64,000 nt of DNA. Source: Hypnocyclicus thermotrophus. Its GTDB lineage: Bacteria; Fusobacteriota; Fusobacteriia; Fusobacteriales; Fusobacteriaceae. The position numbers were made by a program, and so were the translations under genes. Positions 53,894 through 63,629 of this stretch are shown piece by piece (the first letter of the stretch is position 1; every line of letters begins with the position of its first letter). Location of the stretch: contig NZ_SOBG01000004.1 of assembly GCF_004365575.1 (NCBI RefSeq), positions 124,001 through 188,000 on the forward strand. Direction: 5' to 3'. The notes beneath the pieces were generated by a model, which saw nothing but the letters and a program-made list of their open reading frames with translations, searched no databases and was not told where the DNA came from.

Positions 53894-55467
53894 TGAAAAG
53901 TTTTAATAAATTCTCCAGAAATCAAACTTTTGATTTCTGGAATTTCCTTACTATTATCTCAACTTTTATAATTATTTTACCTTTATTATATATAGTTGTT
54001 AATATTTTTACCAAAACTAGTAACAATTTTTATCATATAATAAATAATTTGTTGTTTGACTACATAAAAAACACCTTTATTTTAAGCCTTTTTAGTAGTC
54101 TTTTTTCAGCTATTATTGGATATACTCTTGCATATTTTACTGTTTTTTATGATTTTAGATACAGAAAATTATTTGATATACTATTTATATTACCACTTGC
54201 GATTCCTACTTATATTGCAGGATATGTATATGGAGAACTTTTTTCTTTTACAGGATTGTTCAAAGGAAAAATTGATATTATGAATATATATGGAGGAATA
54301 TTTATATTTTCAATATTTTTAGCTCCTTATGTATATATTATTTCAAAATCTTATTTATCAAAAATATCTTCAAATATAATAGAAAATGCAAAAATTTTAG
54401 GGAAAAATGATTTACACATATTTCTTAACGTATTACTACCTATGTCTAGAATAGCTTTAGTTTCTAGTGTTAGTTTAGTAACCTTAGAGATTATAAATGC
54501 TTATGGTGTTGTAAAATATTTTGGAATAAATACATTTAGCATTGGTATATTTAGAACTTGGTTTTCTCTTGGAGACAGTAATAGTGCTATAAAACTAGCT
54601 GCATTTCTTATGTTTACTACTTTTATAGTCTTAAGTTTAGAGAAAAATTTTAGAAAACATAAAAATTATTCTTATATAAATTCTAAAATAAAATCTATTA
54701 AAAGAAAAAAACTATCAAAATCACATGAATTTATCATAACCATATTTTCTTTACTATATATAATTATTGGATTTATCTTTCCTATTATTCAACTTGTATA
54801 TTTTAGTATGCTTACTTATAAAATGATGCTTAATTATGAAACTTTTTTGTTAATATTTAAAACCTTTATATTAACTGCAATTTCTTCTTTAATTACTCTA
54901 ATAATAGCTTTGATAATATCAAATAATGCTCGATTATCTAAAAATAAATTTTCTGGAATTTTAGCTAGAATTTCAAGTATTGGTTATTCTATTCCTGGAG
55001 CTGTTATAGCTATAGGTGTACTTATGCTATTTATTACTATAGATAATTTTTTTGATACATATTTTAGTATGAGTTTTATTGTGCTTATTCTAGCTTATAT
55101 TATTAGATTTTTAGGTGTTGGATATAATACTATTAATACAAGTTTTTTAAAAATCGGATTAAAGTTTCATGAATCTGCTAGAACACTCGGTAAATCTAAA
55201 ATATATACTTTTTTTAAAATAGATTTTCCTATGATAAAATCTTCTATTTTTTCTGCATACATACTTATTTTTATTGAAATAATCAAAGAATTACCTCTTA
55301 CATTAATTTTAAGGCCCTTTAATTTTGATACTTTGTCAACAATAACAAAAAAATATGTAGAAGACGAAATGATTTATCATTCTGGTATTCCTTCATTAAT
55401 TATAGTATTTATATGTTTTTTAGGAATAATTTACTTTAATATATTAAATAAAAACAGGAGAAATTAA
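53893..55467 (+). CDS. fbpB: Ferric-iron ABC transporter permease (fused double permease)
   Basis: 524 residues, about twelve membrane helices, i.e. two permease halves in one chain as in FbpB/AfuB. Each half has an EAA-type loop: ENAKILGKNDLHIFLNVLLP near 170 and ESARTLGKSKIYTFFKIDFP near 435. The ATG overlaps the fbpA stop (TAATG), indicating translational coupling; an upstream GTG lies within the ribosome-binding region. Confidence 0.92.
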   Translation: MKSFNKFSRNQTFDFWNFLTIISTFIIILPLLYIVVNIFTKTSNNFYHIINNLLFDYIKNTFILSLFSSLFSAIIGYTLAYFTVFYDFRYRKLFDILFILPLAIPTYIAGYVYGELFSFTGLFKGKIDIMNIYGGIFIFSIFLAPYVYIISKSYLSKISSNIIENAKILGKNDLHIFLNVLLPMSRIALVSSVSLVTLEIINAYGVVKYFGINTFSIGIFRTWFSLGDSNSAIKLAAFLMFTTFIVLSLEKNFRKHKNYSYINSKIKSIKRKKLSKSHEFIITIFSLLYIIIGFIFPIIQLVYFSMLTYKMMLNYETFLLIFKTFILTAISSLITLIIALIISNNARLSKNKFSGILARISSIGYSIPGAVIAIGVLMLFITIDNFFDTYFSMSFIVLILAYIIRFLGVGYNTINTSFLKIGLKFHESARTLGKSKIYTFFKIDFPMIKSSIFSAYILIFIEIIKELPLTLILRPFNFDTLSTITKKYVEDEMIYHSGIPSLIIVFICFLGIIYFNILNKNRRN

Positions 55468-55468
55468 A

Positions 55469-56185
55469 ATGGAATATATAAAATTAGAAAATATAAGTTT
55501 TAAATATGGCAAAAAAATTATTCTAGACAATATATCTTTTTCTATAAAAAAAGGAGAAGTTTTAGCAATTTTAGGAGAAAGTGGAAGTGGAAAATCTACT
55601 ATTCTAAGAATTATTTCCGGTCTTGAAACTCCTAAAACAGGTAAAATTACTATTGATAATCATATTATTTTTAATAAAAATATAAATTTCCCTCCCGAAA
55701 AAAGAAATTTAGGTATGGTTTTTCAAGATTATGCTCTTTTCCCTCATTTAAACATAGAAAAAAATATAACTTTTGGTATTTCTCATTTTAACAAAAAAAC
55801 AAAAAAAATAATTTTAAATAAAATGCTAAAACTAGTAAAATTAGAAGAACATAGTAAAAAATATCCTCATGAACTTAGTGGTGGTCAACAACAAAGAATA
55901 GCTATTGCTCGTACATTAGCTACTAATCCAAAATTACTTTTATTAGATGAGCCTTTTTCAAATTTAGATGCTAATCTACAAAGTAGTATAAGAAAAGAAA
56001 TAAAATCAATTATTGATATAGAAAAGACTACTACAATTTTTGTCACTCATAATAAAGAAGATGCTCTTGAAATAGCTGATAGAGTAGTGATTATAAAAGA
56101 TGGTAAAATTATACAGATCGATACTCCAGAAAATATTATTTCCAATCCAAAATCTTCATATGTAAAACATCTATTTCATTATTAA
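55469..56185 (+). CDS. fbpC: Ferric-iron ABC transporter ATPase
   Basis: 238 residues. Walker A GESGSGKST, Q-loop MVFQDYALFPHLN, signature LSGGQQQR, Walker B LLLLDEPFSNLDA, H-loop FVTHNKEDALEIAD. Lacks the C-terminal regulatory domain (TOBE) seen in the roughly 350-residue FbpC proteins, so it is a short form. Begins one base after fbpB; ends at a bidirectional terminator. Confidence 0.92.
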   Translation: MEYIKLENISFKYGKKIILDNISFSIKKGEVLAILGESGSGKSTILRIISGLETPKTGKITIDNHIIFNKNINFPPEKRNLGMVFQDYALFPHLNIEKNITFGISHFNKKTKKIILNKMLKLVKLEEHSKKYPHELSGGQQQRIAIARTLATNPKLLLLDEPFSNLDANLQSSIRKEIKSIIDIEKTTTIFVTHNKEDALEIADRVVIIKDGKIIQIDTPENIISNPKSSYVKHLFHY

Positions 56186-56221
56186 AAAAACTCTAAAATC
56201 AAAATTGATTTTAGAGTTTTT
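56186..56221. terminator. Bidirectional terminator between fbpC and nifU
   Basis: 17-bp stem AAAAACTCTAAAATCAA / TTGATTTTAGAGTTTTT with a 2-base centre, T-runs both ways. Confidence 0.93.
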
Positions 56222-56596
56222 TTAATTATTTTTTTTCTTTAAATAATCTTCTATTGCAGCTTTTATTGCATCTTCTGCAAGTACAGAACAATGCATTTTT
56301 TGAGGTGGAAGTCCATCTAGAGCTTCTGCTACAGCTTTATTTGTCACTTCTAATGCTTCGCTTACTTTTTTTCCTAATATCATTTCTGTAGATATTGAAG
56401 AAGTTGCTATGGCTGAAGCACATCCAAAAGTTCTAAATTTTACATCTTTTATTATATCATCTTCTATTCTTAAAAAAATTTCCATCATATCTCCACATGA
56501 TGCATTTCCTATTTTACCATATCCATCTGGATTTTCAATAACTCCTACATTTCTTGGATTCATAAAGTGATCCATTACTTTTTCTGAATATTGCAT
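56222..56596 (-). CDS. nifU: Iron-sulfur cluster scaffold, IscU/NifU N-domain type
   Basis: 124 residues. Three cluster cysteines in GNASCGDMMEI, FRTFGCASAIA and QKMHCSVLAEDAI, with the conserved Asp after the first Cys. Only the IscU-like domain is present; no ferredoxin-like or Nfu domain. 16 bp downstream of the cysteine desulfurase gene. Confidence 0.95.
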   Translation of the reverse strand: MQYSEKVMDHFMNPRNVGVIENPDGYGKIGNASCGDMMEIFLRIEDDIIKDVKFRTFGCASAIATSSISTEMILGKKVSEALEVTNKAVAEALDGLPPQKMHCSVLAEDAIKAAIEDYLKKKNN

Positions 56597-56612
56597 CTAT
56601 TTTCAACTCCTT

Positions 56613-57782
56613 TTAATTATTTTTAAATTCATTCCATAATGGTGACATCATTCTAAGTCTTTCAATTATTGGCGGTAATTCATTTATTACATAATCAATC
56701 TCTTCTTTAGTATTATATCTTCCAATACTAAATCTTATTGTTCCATGTGCAAATTCTTCTTCTATTCCCATTCCAAGCAATACATGAGATGCATGTAAAT
56801 CTTCACTTGAGCAAGCCGAACCGCTACTTACAGCTATTCCTTTAAAGTCTAAACTAAGTAATATAGATTCTCCTTCAAGATATTTAAAAGTAACACTTGA
56901 AGTACCTGGTAATCTATCTACCTCTTTTGAATTAATTACAATTTCTGGAATTTTTTCTATTATTTTTTCCTCAAAATAATCTCTCAACTCTTTTTCTTTT
57001 TTATATTCTTCCTTTATATTTTTAAAAGCTACTTCTAAAGCTTTTGCCATTCCTACTATCGCAGCTACATTTGATGTTCCTGGTCTAAGTCCTTTTTCTT
57101 GTCCTCCACCAGTTATAAATTTGGCCATTCTTGTTCCTTTTTTTATATAAAGAGCGCCTACTCCTTTAGGTCCATAAAATTTATGAGCTGAAAAACTCAT
57201 TAAATCTATATTATAATCTTTTGGCGAAAACTTGAGTTTTCCTACTGTTTGTACAGCATCTACATGAAATAATATTCTATGTCCTTTTGCAATTTGACCT
57301 ATTTCTTTTAATGGCTGAATAGTCCCAACTTCATTATTCGCATGCATTACAGATATCAACACAGTATCTTTCCTAATAGATTTTTTTAATTGTTCTAAAT
57401 CCACTAATCCATTTTTATCTACTTTTAAAAAAGTTACTTCATATCCTAGTTTTTCTAAATCTTTAGCTGTATTTCTTACTGATGGATGTTCTATCTCTGA
57501 TACTATTATATGTTTTCCTCTTCTTTCAAAAGCTCTTACTACTCCTCGTATTCCTATATTATTAGCTTCTGTTCCTGAAGCTGTAAAAATAAGTTCATCT
57601 GCTTCAATTTTTAATAAATTTGCTATAGTTTCTCTAGCTTCTCTTAGAGCTTTCCCTGTCTCTTGTCCAAATCTATGCATACTGTGTGAGTTTCCATAAT
57701 ACTCTGTAAGATATGGTACCATAGCTTCAAATGCTTCTTTACACAATTTTGTTGTTGCATTATTATCTAAATATACTTTCAT
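56613..57782 (-). CDS. nifS: Cysteine desulfurase NifS/IscS
   Basis: 389 residues, PLP enzyme delivering sulfur for Fe-S clusters and thio-tRNA. YLDNNATT at the N-terminus, Schiff-base Lys in SFSAHKFYGPKGVGAL near 200, catalytic Cys in SSGSACSSEDLHASHVL near 325. Start ATG at 57782 follows GTGGAGAG; in-frame codons before it are part of that region. Operon nifS-nifU with its own promoter. Confidence 0.96.
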   Translation of the reverse strand: MKVYLDNNATTKLCKEAFEAMVPYLTEYYGNSHSMHRFGQETGKALREARETIANLLKIEADELIFTASGTEANNIGIRGVVRAFERRGKHIIVSEIEHPSVRNTAKDLEKLGYEVTFLKVDKNGLVDLEQLKKSIRKDTVLISVMHANNEVGTIQPLKEIGQIAKGHRILFHVDAVQTVGKLKFSPKDYNIDLMSFSAHKFYGPKGVGALYIKKGTRMAKFITGGGQEKGLRPGTSNVAAIVGMAKALEVAFKNIKEEYKKEKELRDYFEEKIIEKIPEIVINSKEVDRLPGTSSVTFKYLEGESILLSLDFKGIAVSSGSACSSEDLHASHVLLGMGIEEEFAHGTIRFSIGRYNTKEEIDYVINELPPIIERLRMMSPLWNEFKNN

Positions 57783-57840
57783 AACTCTCCACACCTTTTT
57801 ATTTTTTTTATTCTTTTTTATTTATTTTAAAATTCACTTT

Positions 57841-57869
57841 ATAATATATTTTTTTATAAAATTTGTCAA
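57841..57869 (-). promoter_or_regulatory. Promoter of nifS-nifU
   Basis: Minus strand -35 TTGACA (57864-57869), -10 TATTAT (57841-57846), spacing 17 bp. Confidence 0.82.
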
Positions 57870-57886
57870 GAATTTTTATTAATGAT

Positions 57887-58384
57887 TTAACCTAATATAT
57901 TAACTAACAACCCCTGTATTCCATCTATTTTTGACATTACAAAAAATGCTTCTTCTTGTTGCTTTAAAAAAGCTAAGGTTAATTCTTCTAATTCTTTATC
58001 TATTTTATCTACTGTTACAAATATTTTTTGCTCTCTTCCACTTCTTTTTAGCCCCATTTTATTATCAACTTTATACATCTTTTTCATAGCTAATACTAAA
58101 AATGCTTTTACTTTATTTTTATAATTAGTTAAATTTTTAAGATTTGGATTTCTAGCCAACTCTTCTCCTAAAACTTTTATATCTTCTAAATTATCACTTA
58201 ATTCTCCTTTAATCAAATCTACTTCAACTTCATTTAATTTATCTAAAAAAGGACTATGATTTATATCTAAATCTCTTTTTTCTACTCTAGTAGTAGTTTG
58301 TGAATCACTTATCTTTTTTTTATCTTTTTTCCTGCTGCTTAATAAACCTTTAGATTTTGAAATTGCTCTTGATATTCTTGACAT
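57887..58384 (-). CDS. YaaR-family protein (DUF327)
   Basis: 165 residues. Basic N-terminal tail (first 25 residues) then an all-helical domain with GELSDNLEDIKVLGEELARNP, YKNKVKAFLVLAMKKMY and IDGIQGLLVNILG, the pattern of YaaR/DUF327. In Firmicutes yaaR lies beside holB; here holB is two genes upstream. Function unknown. Confidence 0.85.
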   Translation of the reverse strand: MSRISRAISKSKGLLSSRKKDKKKISDSQTTTRVEKRDLDINHSPFLDKLNEVEVDLIKGELSDNLEDIKVLGEELARNPNLKNLTNYKNKVKAFLVLAMKKMYKVDNKMGLKRSGREQKIFVTVDKIDKELEELTLAFLKQQEEAFFVMSKIDGIQGLLVNILG

Positions 58385-58462
58385 ACTTATCTAAATCTCC
58401 TTGTAAAATTTATTATACAACTTTTTTAAATATTTTTCAATAAAATATTTTAATGGCAATGC

Positions 58463-58475
58463 TTTGATAATCAAA
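58463..58475. promoter_or_regulatory. Palindrome TTTGATAATCAAA over the nth stop codon
   Basis: Identical to the 30810 copy. It lies about 80 bases upstream of the yaaR-like gene and overlaps the end of nth (58471-58473), so it may control yaaR or be coincidental. Confidence 0.4.
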
Positions 58476-59100
58476 TATTTTTTTTGCAATACTCATTTAT
58501 ACCGCACTTATTACACTCTGCTTTTCTAGCTTTACAGATAGCTCGCCCATGTCTGATTAATAAATTTGGATAATCAAACCAATATTTCTTAGGCACCCAT
58601 TTCATAAGCTCTCTTTCTATTATTATAGGATTGTTAGTTTTCACAAATCCTATTCTATTTGATAATCTTTTTACATGAGTATCTACAACTATACCTTCTG
58701 GTTCTTTAGTAATATCTCCCATTACTACATTTGCTGTTTTTCTTCCTACCCCAGCCAAATTTATCAAATCATCCATATTCATTGGTACTTTCCCATCATA
58801 TTTTTCTATTATATCTATACTACATTGTTTTATATTTTTTGCTTTATTTCTATAAAATCCTGTACTTTTTATAAGTTTCTCTATTTCTTCTACTTCCATA
58901 TTTGCAAATCCTTCAGGAGTATTTACAATCTTATACATCTCTTTTGTTACCATATTTACTCTTTTATCTGTACATTGCGCAGAAAGTATTACAGCTATTA
59001 AAAGTTCAAAAGGAGTATTGTAATTTAACATTACTTTCGACTCTCCATACTCCTTTTTCAATATAGCTATTATATTTTCCAATCTTTCTCTTCTGTTCAT
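58471..59100 (-). CDS. nth: Endonuclease III
   Basis: 209 residues, DNA glycosylase/AP lyase removing oxidised pyrimidines. Helix-hairpin-helix LAGVGRKTANVVMGD with catalytic Lys near residue 116, catalytic Asp in VVDTHVKRL near 134, and a C-terminal [4Fe-4S] motif C-x6-C-x2-C-x5-C (CKARKAECNKCGINEYC). Start ATG at 59100 after AAAGGGA; this gives the standard length. Confidence 0.95.
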   Translation of the reverse strand: MNRRERLENIIAILKKEYGESKVMLNYNTPFELLIAVILSAQCTDKRVNMVTKEMYKIVNTPEGFANMEVEEIEKLIKSTGFYRNKAKNIKQCSIDIIEKYDGKVPMNMDDLINLAGVGRKTANVVMGDITKEPEGIVVDTHVKRLSNRIGFVKTNNPIIIERELMKWVPKKYWFDYPNLLIRHGRAICKARKAECNKCGINEYCKKNI

Positions 59101-59176
59101 AATATCCCTTTCATTATTACTAATTAACATAAAAATTTTAAATATTTTCTATAATAATTTTATTTTATATAAAATA

Positions 59177-60100
59177 TTAATATTCTAAAAAAAAATTATA
59201 CAAAATATTTGTTATATTTACATTACTTTTAATATAACTTTTAATTTCTAGCAAAAATTCTAGTTTTTTTAAAGTTTTATTTTTAATTATAAGAATATAA
59301 AACATATTTTCTAATATATCTCTATTTTTATCTATCTTACTATTTATCTTTTCTATAAATTCTATTTTTTCTATTTCACTAAAAAAATCTTTATTTTTAA
59401 TATAATCATCTAAACTTTTCAAAAGTTTAATCTTGTTTTCTAATTTACCATTCTCTATATATTCATCAAGTACTACATCTATATCTTTATAGCTATATAT
59501 TTCTTCTAAGCTATAATTTCCTTTTTTATATTCTAAAATATCTTCATTATCTCCAATAAAAAAATCAAATATTTCTTTAGATACTTCTAATTCTTCATTA
59601 TTTAAAGTATTTATTTTTATAGTAATACATCTAGAAAGTATTGTTTTTAATATATTCAAACTATTAGATGTAAGTATAAAGTATGTATTTTTAGGTGGTT
59701 CTTCAATTATTTTAAGTATTGCATTTGCTACTTCTTTTCTTGTTTTATGTATATTTTTTATTATAAATACTTTTTTATCTCCTTCATAAGCTGATTCATA
59801 ACTTTCACTTATCATATCTCTTATTTGTGATATAGATATATTACTATTATCTAATCCTTCTATTATATGAAGATCTGAATATACTTGTTTATCAATATTT
59901 ATACATACTCTACAACTATCACAATAGTCATGCTCAATCTCATTACATAATATTCCTTTAGAAAAATTAAGAGCAAATTCAAATAAATTTGCTCCCTTAA
60001 TTCCATGTATTAAATATGTCCCTGATTCTTTATTATTTTTTAATTCATTTTTTATTATCTGTTTTGCTAACTCATTATTCTTAATAGAATCAATTCCCAT
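59177..60100 (-). CDS. holB: DNA polymerase III subunit delta'
   Basis: 307 residues, clamp-loader subunit. The P-loop position reads HGIKGANLF, degenerate as in delta'. Zinc-binding Cys cluster (CNEIEHDYCDSCRVC, residues about 52-66), ISQIRDMI, ILKIIEEPPKNTYFILTSNS and the LSRC motif are present. Overlaps the mreB stop codon by one base (TAATG). Confidence 0.9.
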   Translation of the reverse strand: MGIDSIKNNELAKQIIKNELKNNKESGTYLIHGIKGANLFEFALNFSKGILCNEIEHDYCDSCRVCINIDKQVYSDLHIIEGLDNSNISISQIRDMISESYESAYEGDKKVFIIKNIHKTRKEVANAILKIIEEPPKNTYFILTSNSLNILKTILSRCITIKINTLNNEELEVSKEIFDFFIGDNEDILEYKKGNYSLEEIYSYKDIDVVLDEYIENGKLENKIKLLKSLDDYIKNKDFFSEIEKIEFIEKINSKIDKNRDILENMFYILIIKNKTLKKLEFLLEIKSYIKSNVNITNILYNFFLEY

Positions 60101-61140
60101 TATCTTTCTTCCTTTTCTATTTGTCTAAGTACATCTATTTTATCTAATGCCATTCCAGCTCCTATAACTACACTTTCAAGCGCATTTTCTGCAAGATATA
60201 CAGGAAGTTGAGTGTAATTTGACATAAGTTTTGTAAAGTTTCTTATTAAAGAACCTCCTCCAGTCATAACTATTCCTTTATCTACTATATCCGCGGCAAG
60301 TTCAGGTGGAGTTTTTTCAAGTACTGATTTTACATTGTTTACTATTTGCATAAGTGAATCATTAATAGCTTCTAGTACTTCTGTTGAACTTAAGCTAATA
60401 GTTTTTGGCAGCCCTGTAATAAGGTCTCTCCCTTTTACGTCTATATATTCTTCTTCTTCTAAAGGAAGTGCTGAACCAATTTTAGTTTTTATATACTCAG
60501 CAGTTCTATCTCCTATTAATAAATTATGTACTTTTTTTACATATCTTACTATATCTTCATCAAAGTTATTTCCTGCTATTCTTATAGATTTACTTACTAC
60601 TGTTCCACCAAGTGCTATAACAGCTATATCGGTAGAACCGCCTCCTATATCTACTATCATACTACCTTCTGCTACTGATATATCTATTCCAGAACCAAGA
60701 GCTGCTGCTCTTGCCTCTTCTATAAGATAAGCTCTTTTTGCTCCAGCTGATATAGCTGCTTCAAGTACAGCTCTTTTTTCTACTCCCGTTACTTCTATTG
60801 GTACACATATCATTACCTCAGGTGCAAATATATTAAATTTTCCAAATACTTTTTTTATAAAGTATTTTATCATCGCTTCTGTAATATCATAATCAGCTAT
60901 TACTCCTTCTCTAAGAGGTCTTACCGCTATTATACTATCTGGAGTTTTACCTATCATCTCTTTTGCTTCATGCCCAACTGCAAGTACCTTTTTAGTATCT
61001 CTATCAACCGCTACTACTGATGGTTCATTTAATACTATCTTATTTTTTTGTTTATAATATACCAATGTATTAGCAGTCCCAAGGTCTATACCTATACTTT
61101 TATTGATATTAAATCCATTTTCAAAAAATTTAAGCAACAT
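60100..61140 (-). CDS. mreB: Rod-shape protein MreB
   Basis: 346 residues, bacterial actin. SIGIDLGTANTLVYY (phosphate 1), MIVDIGGGSTDIAVIALGG (phosphate 2), and the adenosine motif GIVMTGGGSLIRN. Indicates a rod or filament shape. Start could be any of three adjacent codons (ATG 61143, ATG 61140, TTG 61137) after AGAGGG; the 61140 choice is for spacing. No mreC or mreD follows; instead holB. Confidence 0.95.
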   Translation of the reverse strand: MLLKFFENGFNINKSIGIDLGTANTLVYYKQKNKIVLNEPSVVAVDRDTKKVLAVGHEAKEMIGKTPDSIIAVRPLREGVIADYDITEAMIKYFIKKVFGKFNIFAPEVMICVPIEVTGVEKRAVLEAAISAGAKRAYLIEEARAAALGSGIDISVAEGSMIVDIGGGSTDIAVIALGGTVVSKSIRIAGNNFDEDIVRYVKKVHNLLIGDRTAEYIKTKIGSALPLEEEEYIDVKGRDLITGLPKTISLSSTEVLEAINDSLMQIVNNVKSVLEKTPPELAADIVDKGIVMTGGGSLIRNFTKLMSNYTQLPVYLAENALESVVIGAGMALDKIDVLRQIEKEER

Positions 61141-61528
61141 CATCACCCTCTAAAATAATTTTTATAATATTTTCTAGTTCTTCTTTATACTCTAATAAAT
61201 AATATGCTCCAATTAACGCCTCTAATGCAGTGGCGTTTTTATATTCTTTTAATGTACAAGTAGATGGATAAGATTTTATTTTTGAATTTCTAGCTCTTTT
61301 AGAATAATCTATTATTTCTTGTAAAAAATCATATTCCCCTTCATTTAAAATTTTTAAATATATTTTACTTTGAAATTTTGCATTTACATATCTTCTCACT
61401 ATTATATTCAAATCTTTTAAATTTATATTTTTTCTTACAAAATATTCTCTTATATAAAGTTCCCAAATAGAATCACCTAAATAAGCTACAGTAAGTACAC
61501 CTAGCTCATTTAATTTTTTAAATTCCAT
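61130..61528 (-). CDS. mrnC: Mini-ribonuclease III
   Basis: 132 residues. RNase III catalytic domain alone, without dsRNA-binding domain. AYLGDSIWELYIREYF holds a catalytic Asp, and ATALEALIGAYYLLEY the Glu/second acidic site. Trims 23S rRNA ends in Bacillus. Overlaps cysS by 19 bp and mreB by 11 bp; the cysS-mrnC order is common in low-GC bacteria. Confidence 0.93.
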   Translation of the reverse strand: MEFKKLNELGVLTVAYLGDSIWELYIREYFVRKNINLKDLNIIVRRYVNAKFQSKIYLKILNEGEYDFLQEIIDYSKRARNSKIKSYPSTCTLKEYKNATALEALIGAYYLLEYKEELENIIKIILEGDDVA

Positions 61529-62940
61529 GTAGTTTTATCCTTCCCGTCTTTTATTTCTACCCCAAGATTATTTAATTTTTCTCTAATCTTATCTGCTAAT
61601 TCCCAATTTTTTTCTTTCTTAGCATCTATTCTTATCTCTAATAAAAATTCTATCAAATCTTTAGTTAAATTACTATCAATTTTTTTCTCATATTTTATAT
61701 CTATTCCCAATACATCTATCATTACTTTTTTTATATAATTTTTTATATTAATAATAGTTTCTTTTCCCTCTTTAGTAATTCCATTATCAAGGTATATATT
61801 TATAGATTTCACTAGTTCAAATATGGCTCCAATAGCTTTTGCAGTATTAAAATCTTCATCCATTGATAATTCAAACTTTGCTATACTATTTTCATAAGTT
61901 TTTTCTAATTCTACTATATTTTCATCTTGTATATCTTTTATATTTTCTAGTTCTTCATCTATTCTAATAAGAGTATTTTCTATTCTTCTTAAACCTTGTT
62001 CCGCCATCTTTAATTCTTCATCACTAAAATCAATTGGCTTTCTATAATGAGAGCTAAGTATAAAAAATCTAAGAATTCTACCTTCATATTTTTCAAGTAC
62101 TTCTCTTAGAAGAAAAAAATTATTTTTCGATTTTGACATTTTTTCTCCTTTAATATTTATATACCCATTATGCATCCAATATCTAGCAAAATTTCCACCA
62201 TATCCACATTTTGATTGTGCTATTTCATTTTCATGATGCGGAAATATAAGGTCTTGACCCCCGCCATGTATATCAAAATCTTTTCCTAAAAATTTATAAC
62301 TCATTACAGAACATTCAAGATGCCATCCTGGTCTACCTTTTCCCCAAGGTGAACCCCAGAATGGCTCTCCCTCTTTTGCTGCTTTCCATAAAGTAAAATC
62401 TAATGGATTTTTTTTCTTATCATTTACTTCGATTCTAGCTCCACTTACTAATTCATCTATTTTTTGATGTGATAATTCACCATAATTCTCTTTATATTTT
62501 TCTATATCAAAATATACATCTCCTTCAGAAGCATAAGCATAACCTTTTTCTTCTAAATCTTTTACAAGTTTTATCATCTCTTTAATATTCTCTGTTGCTT
62601 TAGGTCTTATCATTCCTTCTTCTTTTAAATTTATTTTTGCTGTATCTTCAAAATATGCTGTAATGTATTTTTTTGCAACTTCTTTTACTTCAATTCCTTC
62701 TTCGTTAGCTCTATTTATCATTTTATCATCTATATCCGTAAAATTTTGTACATATGTTACTTCATATCCTTTATATTCTAAATATCTTCTAACAGTATCA
62801 TAAAATACTGCTGGTCTTGCATTTCCAATGTGTATATAATTATAAACTGTAGGTCCACATACATACATTTTTACTTTATTAGGCTCTACTGTTTTAAAAT
62901 CTTCTAATTTTTGTGTTAATGTATTATATATTTTAATCAT
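61510..62940 (-). CDS. cysS: Cysteinyl-tRNA synthetase
   Basis: 476 residues, class I synthetase. Zinc Cys in [10 protein letters not shown] with HIGH-type HIGNARP, second Cys in [23 protein letters not shown], and KMSKS in [12 protein letters not shown] near residue 267. Overlaps cysE by eight bases, grouping cysteine synthesis and charging in one operon. Confidence 0.97.
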   Translation of the reverse strand: MIKIYNTLTQKLEDFKTVEPNKVKMYVCGPTVYNYIHIGNARPAVFYDTVRRYLEYKGYEVTYVQNFTDIDDKMINRANEEGIEVKEVAKKYITAYFEDTAKINLKEEGMIRPKATENIKEMIKLVKDLEEKGYAYASEGDVYFDIEKYKENYGELSHQKIDELVSGARIEVNDKKKNPLDFTLWKAAKEGEPFWGSPWGKGRPGWHLECSVMSYKFLGKDFDIHGGGQDLIFPHHENEIAQSKCGYGGNFARYWMHNGYINIKGEKMSKSKNNFFLLREVLEKYEGRILRFFILSSHYRKPIDFSDEELKMAEQGLRRIENTLIRIDEELENIKDIQDENIVELEKTYENSIAKFELSMDEDFNTAKAIGAIFELVKSINIYLDNGITKEGKETIINIKNYIKKVMIDVLGIDIKYEKKIDSNLTKDLIEFLLEIRIDAKKEKNWELADKIREKLNNLGVEIKDGKDKTTWNLKN

Positions 62941-63619
62941 TTTTCACCTCATTATCAGTACTATTTCTCTCTTCTGTGCTTCTTATTTTACATGTTTCAC
63001 ATTTTATTCTTTTAGCTAATTCTCTTAAGCTTCTCTCTACTTCATGCATCTCATCTAAAATTGGATCAGGTAAATCCATATGATTTAAATTTGTAATTGT
63101 ATCTTTTACTTTTTCTCCATTTATTCTTACAATTCTACCTGGTATTCCTACTACTGTAGAATTATCTGGAACATCGCTAAGTACCACAGAATTAGATCCA
63201 ATATTTACATTATTTCCTACTTTAAATGAACCTAATATTTTTGCTCCTGCTCCAATTACTACATTATTTCCAATAGTTGGATGTCTTTTCCCTTTTTCTT
63301 TACCTGTTCCTCCAAGGGTAACTCCTTGATATATAGTAACATCATCACCTATTTCTGCAGTTTCTCCTATTACCACGCCCATACCATGGTCTATAAAAAA
63401 TCTCTTTCCTATTTTTGCTCCTGGATGTATTTCTATTCCTGTAAAAAATCGACTCATCATAGCTATTAAATTTGCAAAAAATTTCAATTTTCTTTTATAT
63501 AAAAAATGTGCAATTTTATGCCAAAATATAGCATGTACTCCTGGATAAAGAAGTAAAATACATACACAATTAGTAGCTGCTGGATCTCTATCTTTTATTG
63601 ATTTTATTGTTTCAAACAT
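62933..63619 (-). CDS. cysE: Serine O-acetyltransferase
   Basis: 228 residues. N-terminal helical domain (about 1-65) then left-handed beta-helix of hexapeptide repeats with [25 protein letters not shown] (split here as residues 60-85), [18 protein letters not shown] and GIPGRIV. First step of cysteine synthesis. The tail has two Cys (CETCKI), unusual but present in relatives. No cysK in view. Confidence 0.95.
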   Translation of the reverse strand: MFETIKSIKDRDPAATNCVCILLLYPGVHAIFWHKIAHFLYKRKLKFFANLIAMMSRFFTGIEIHPGAKIGKRFFIDHGMGVVIGETAEIGDDVTIYQGVTLGGTGKEKGKRHPTIGNNVVIGAGAKILGSFKVGNNVNIGSNSVVLSDVPDNSTVVGIPGRIVRINGEKVKDTITNLNHMDLPDPILDEMHEVERSLRELAKRIKCETCKIRSTEERNSTDNEVKND

Positions 63620-63629
63620 ATTTTACCTC

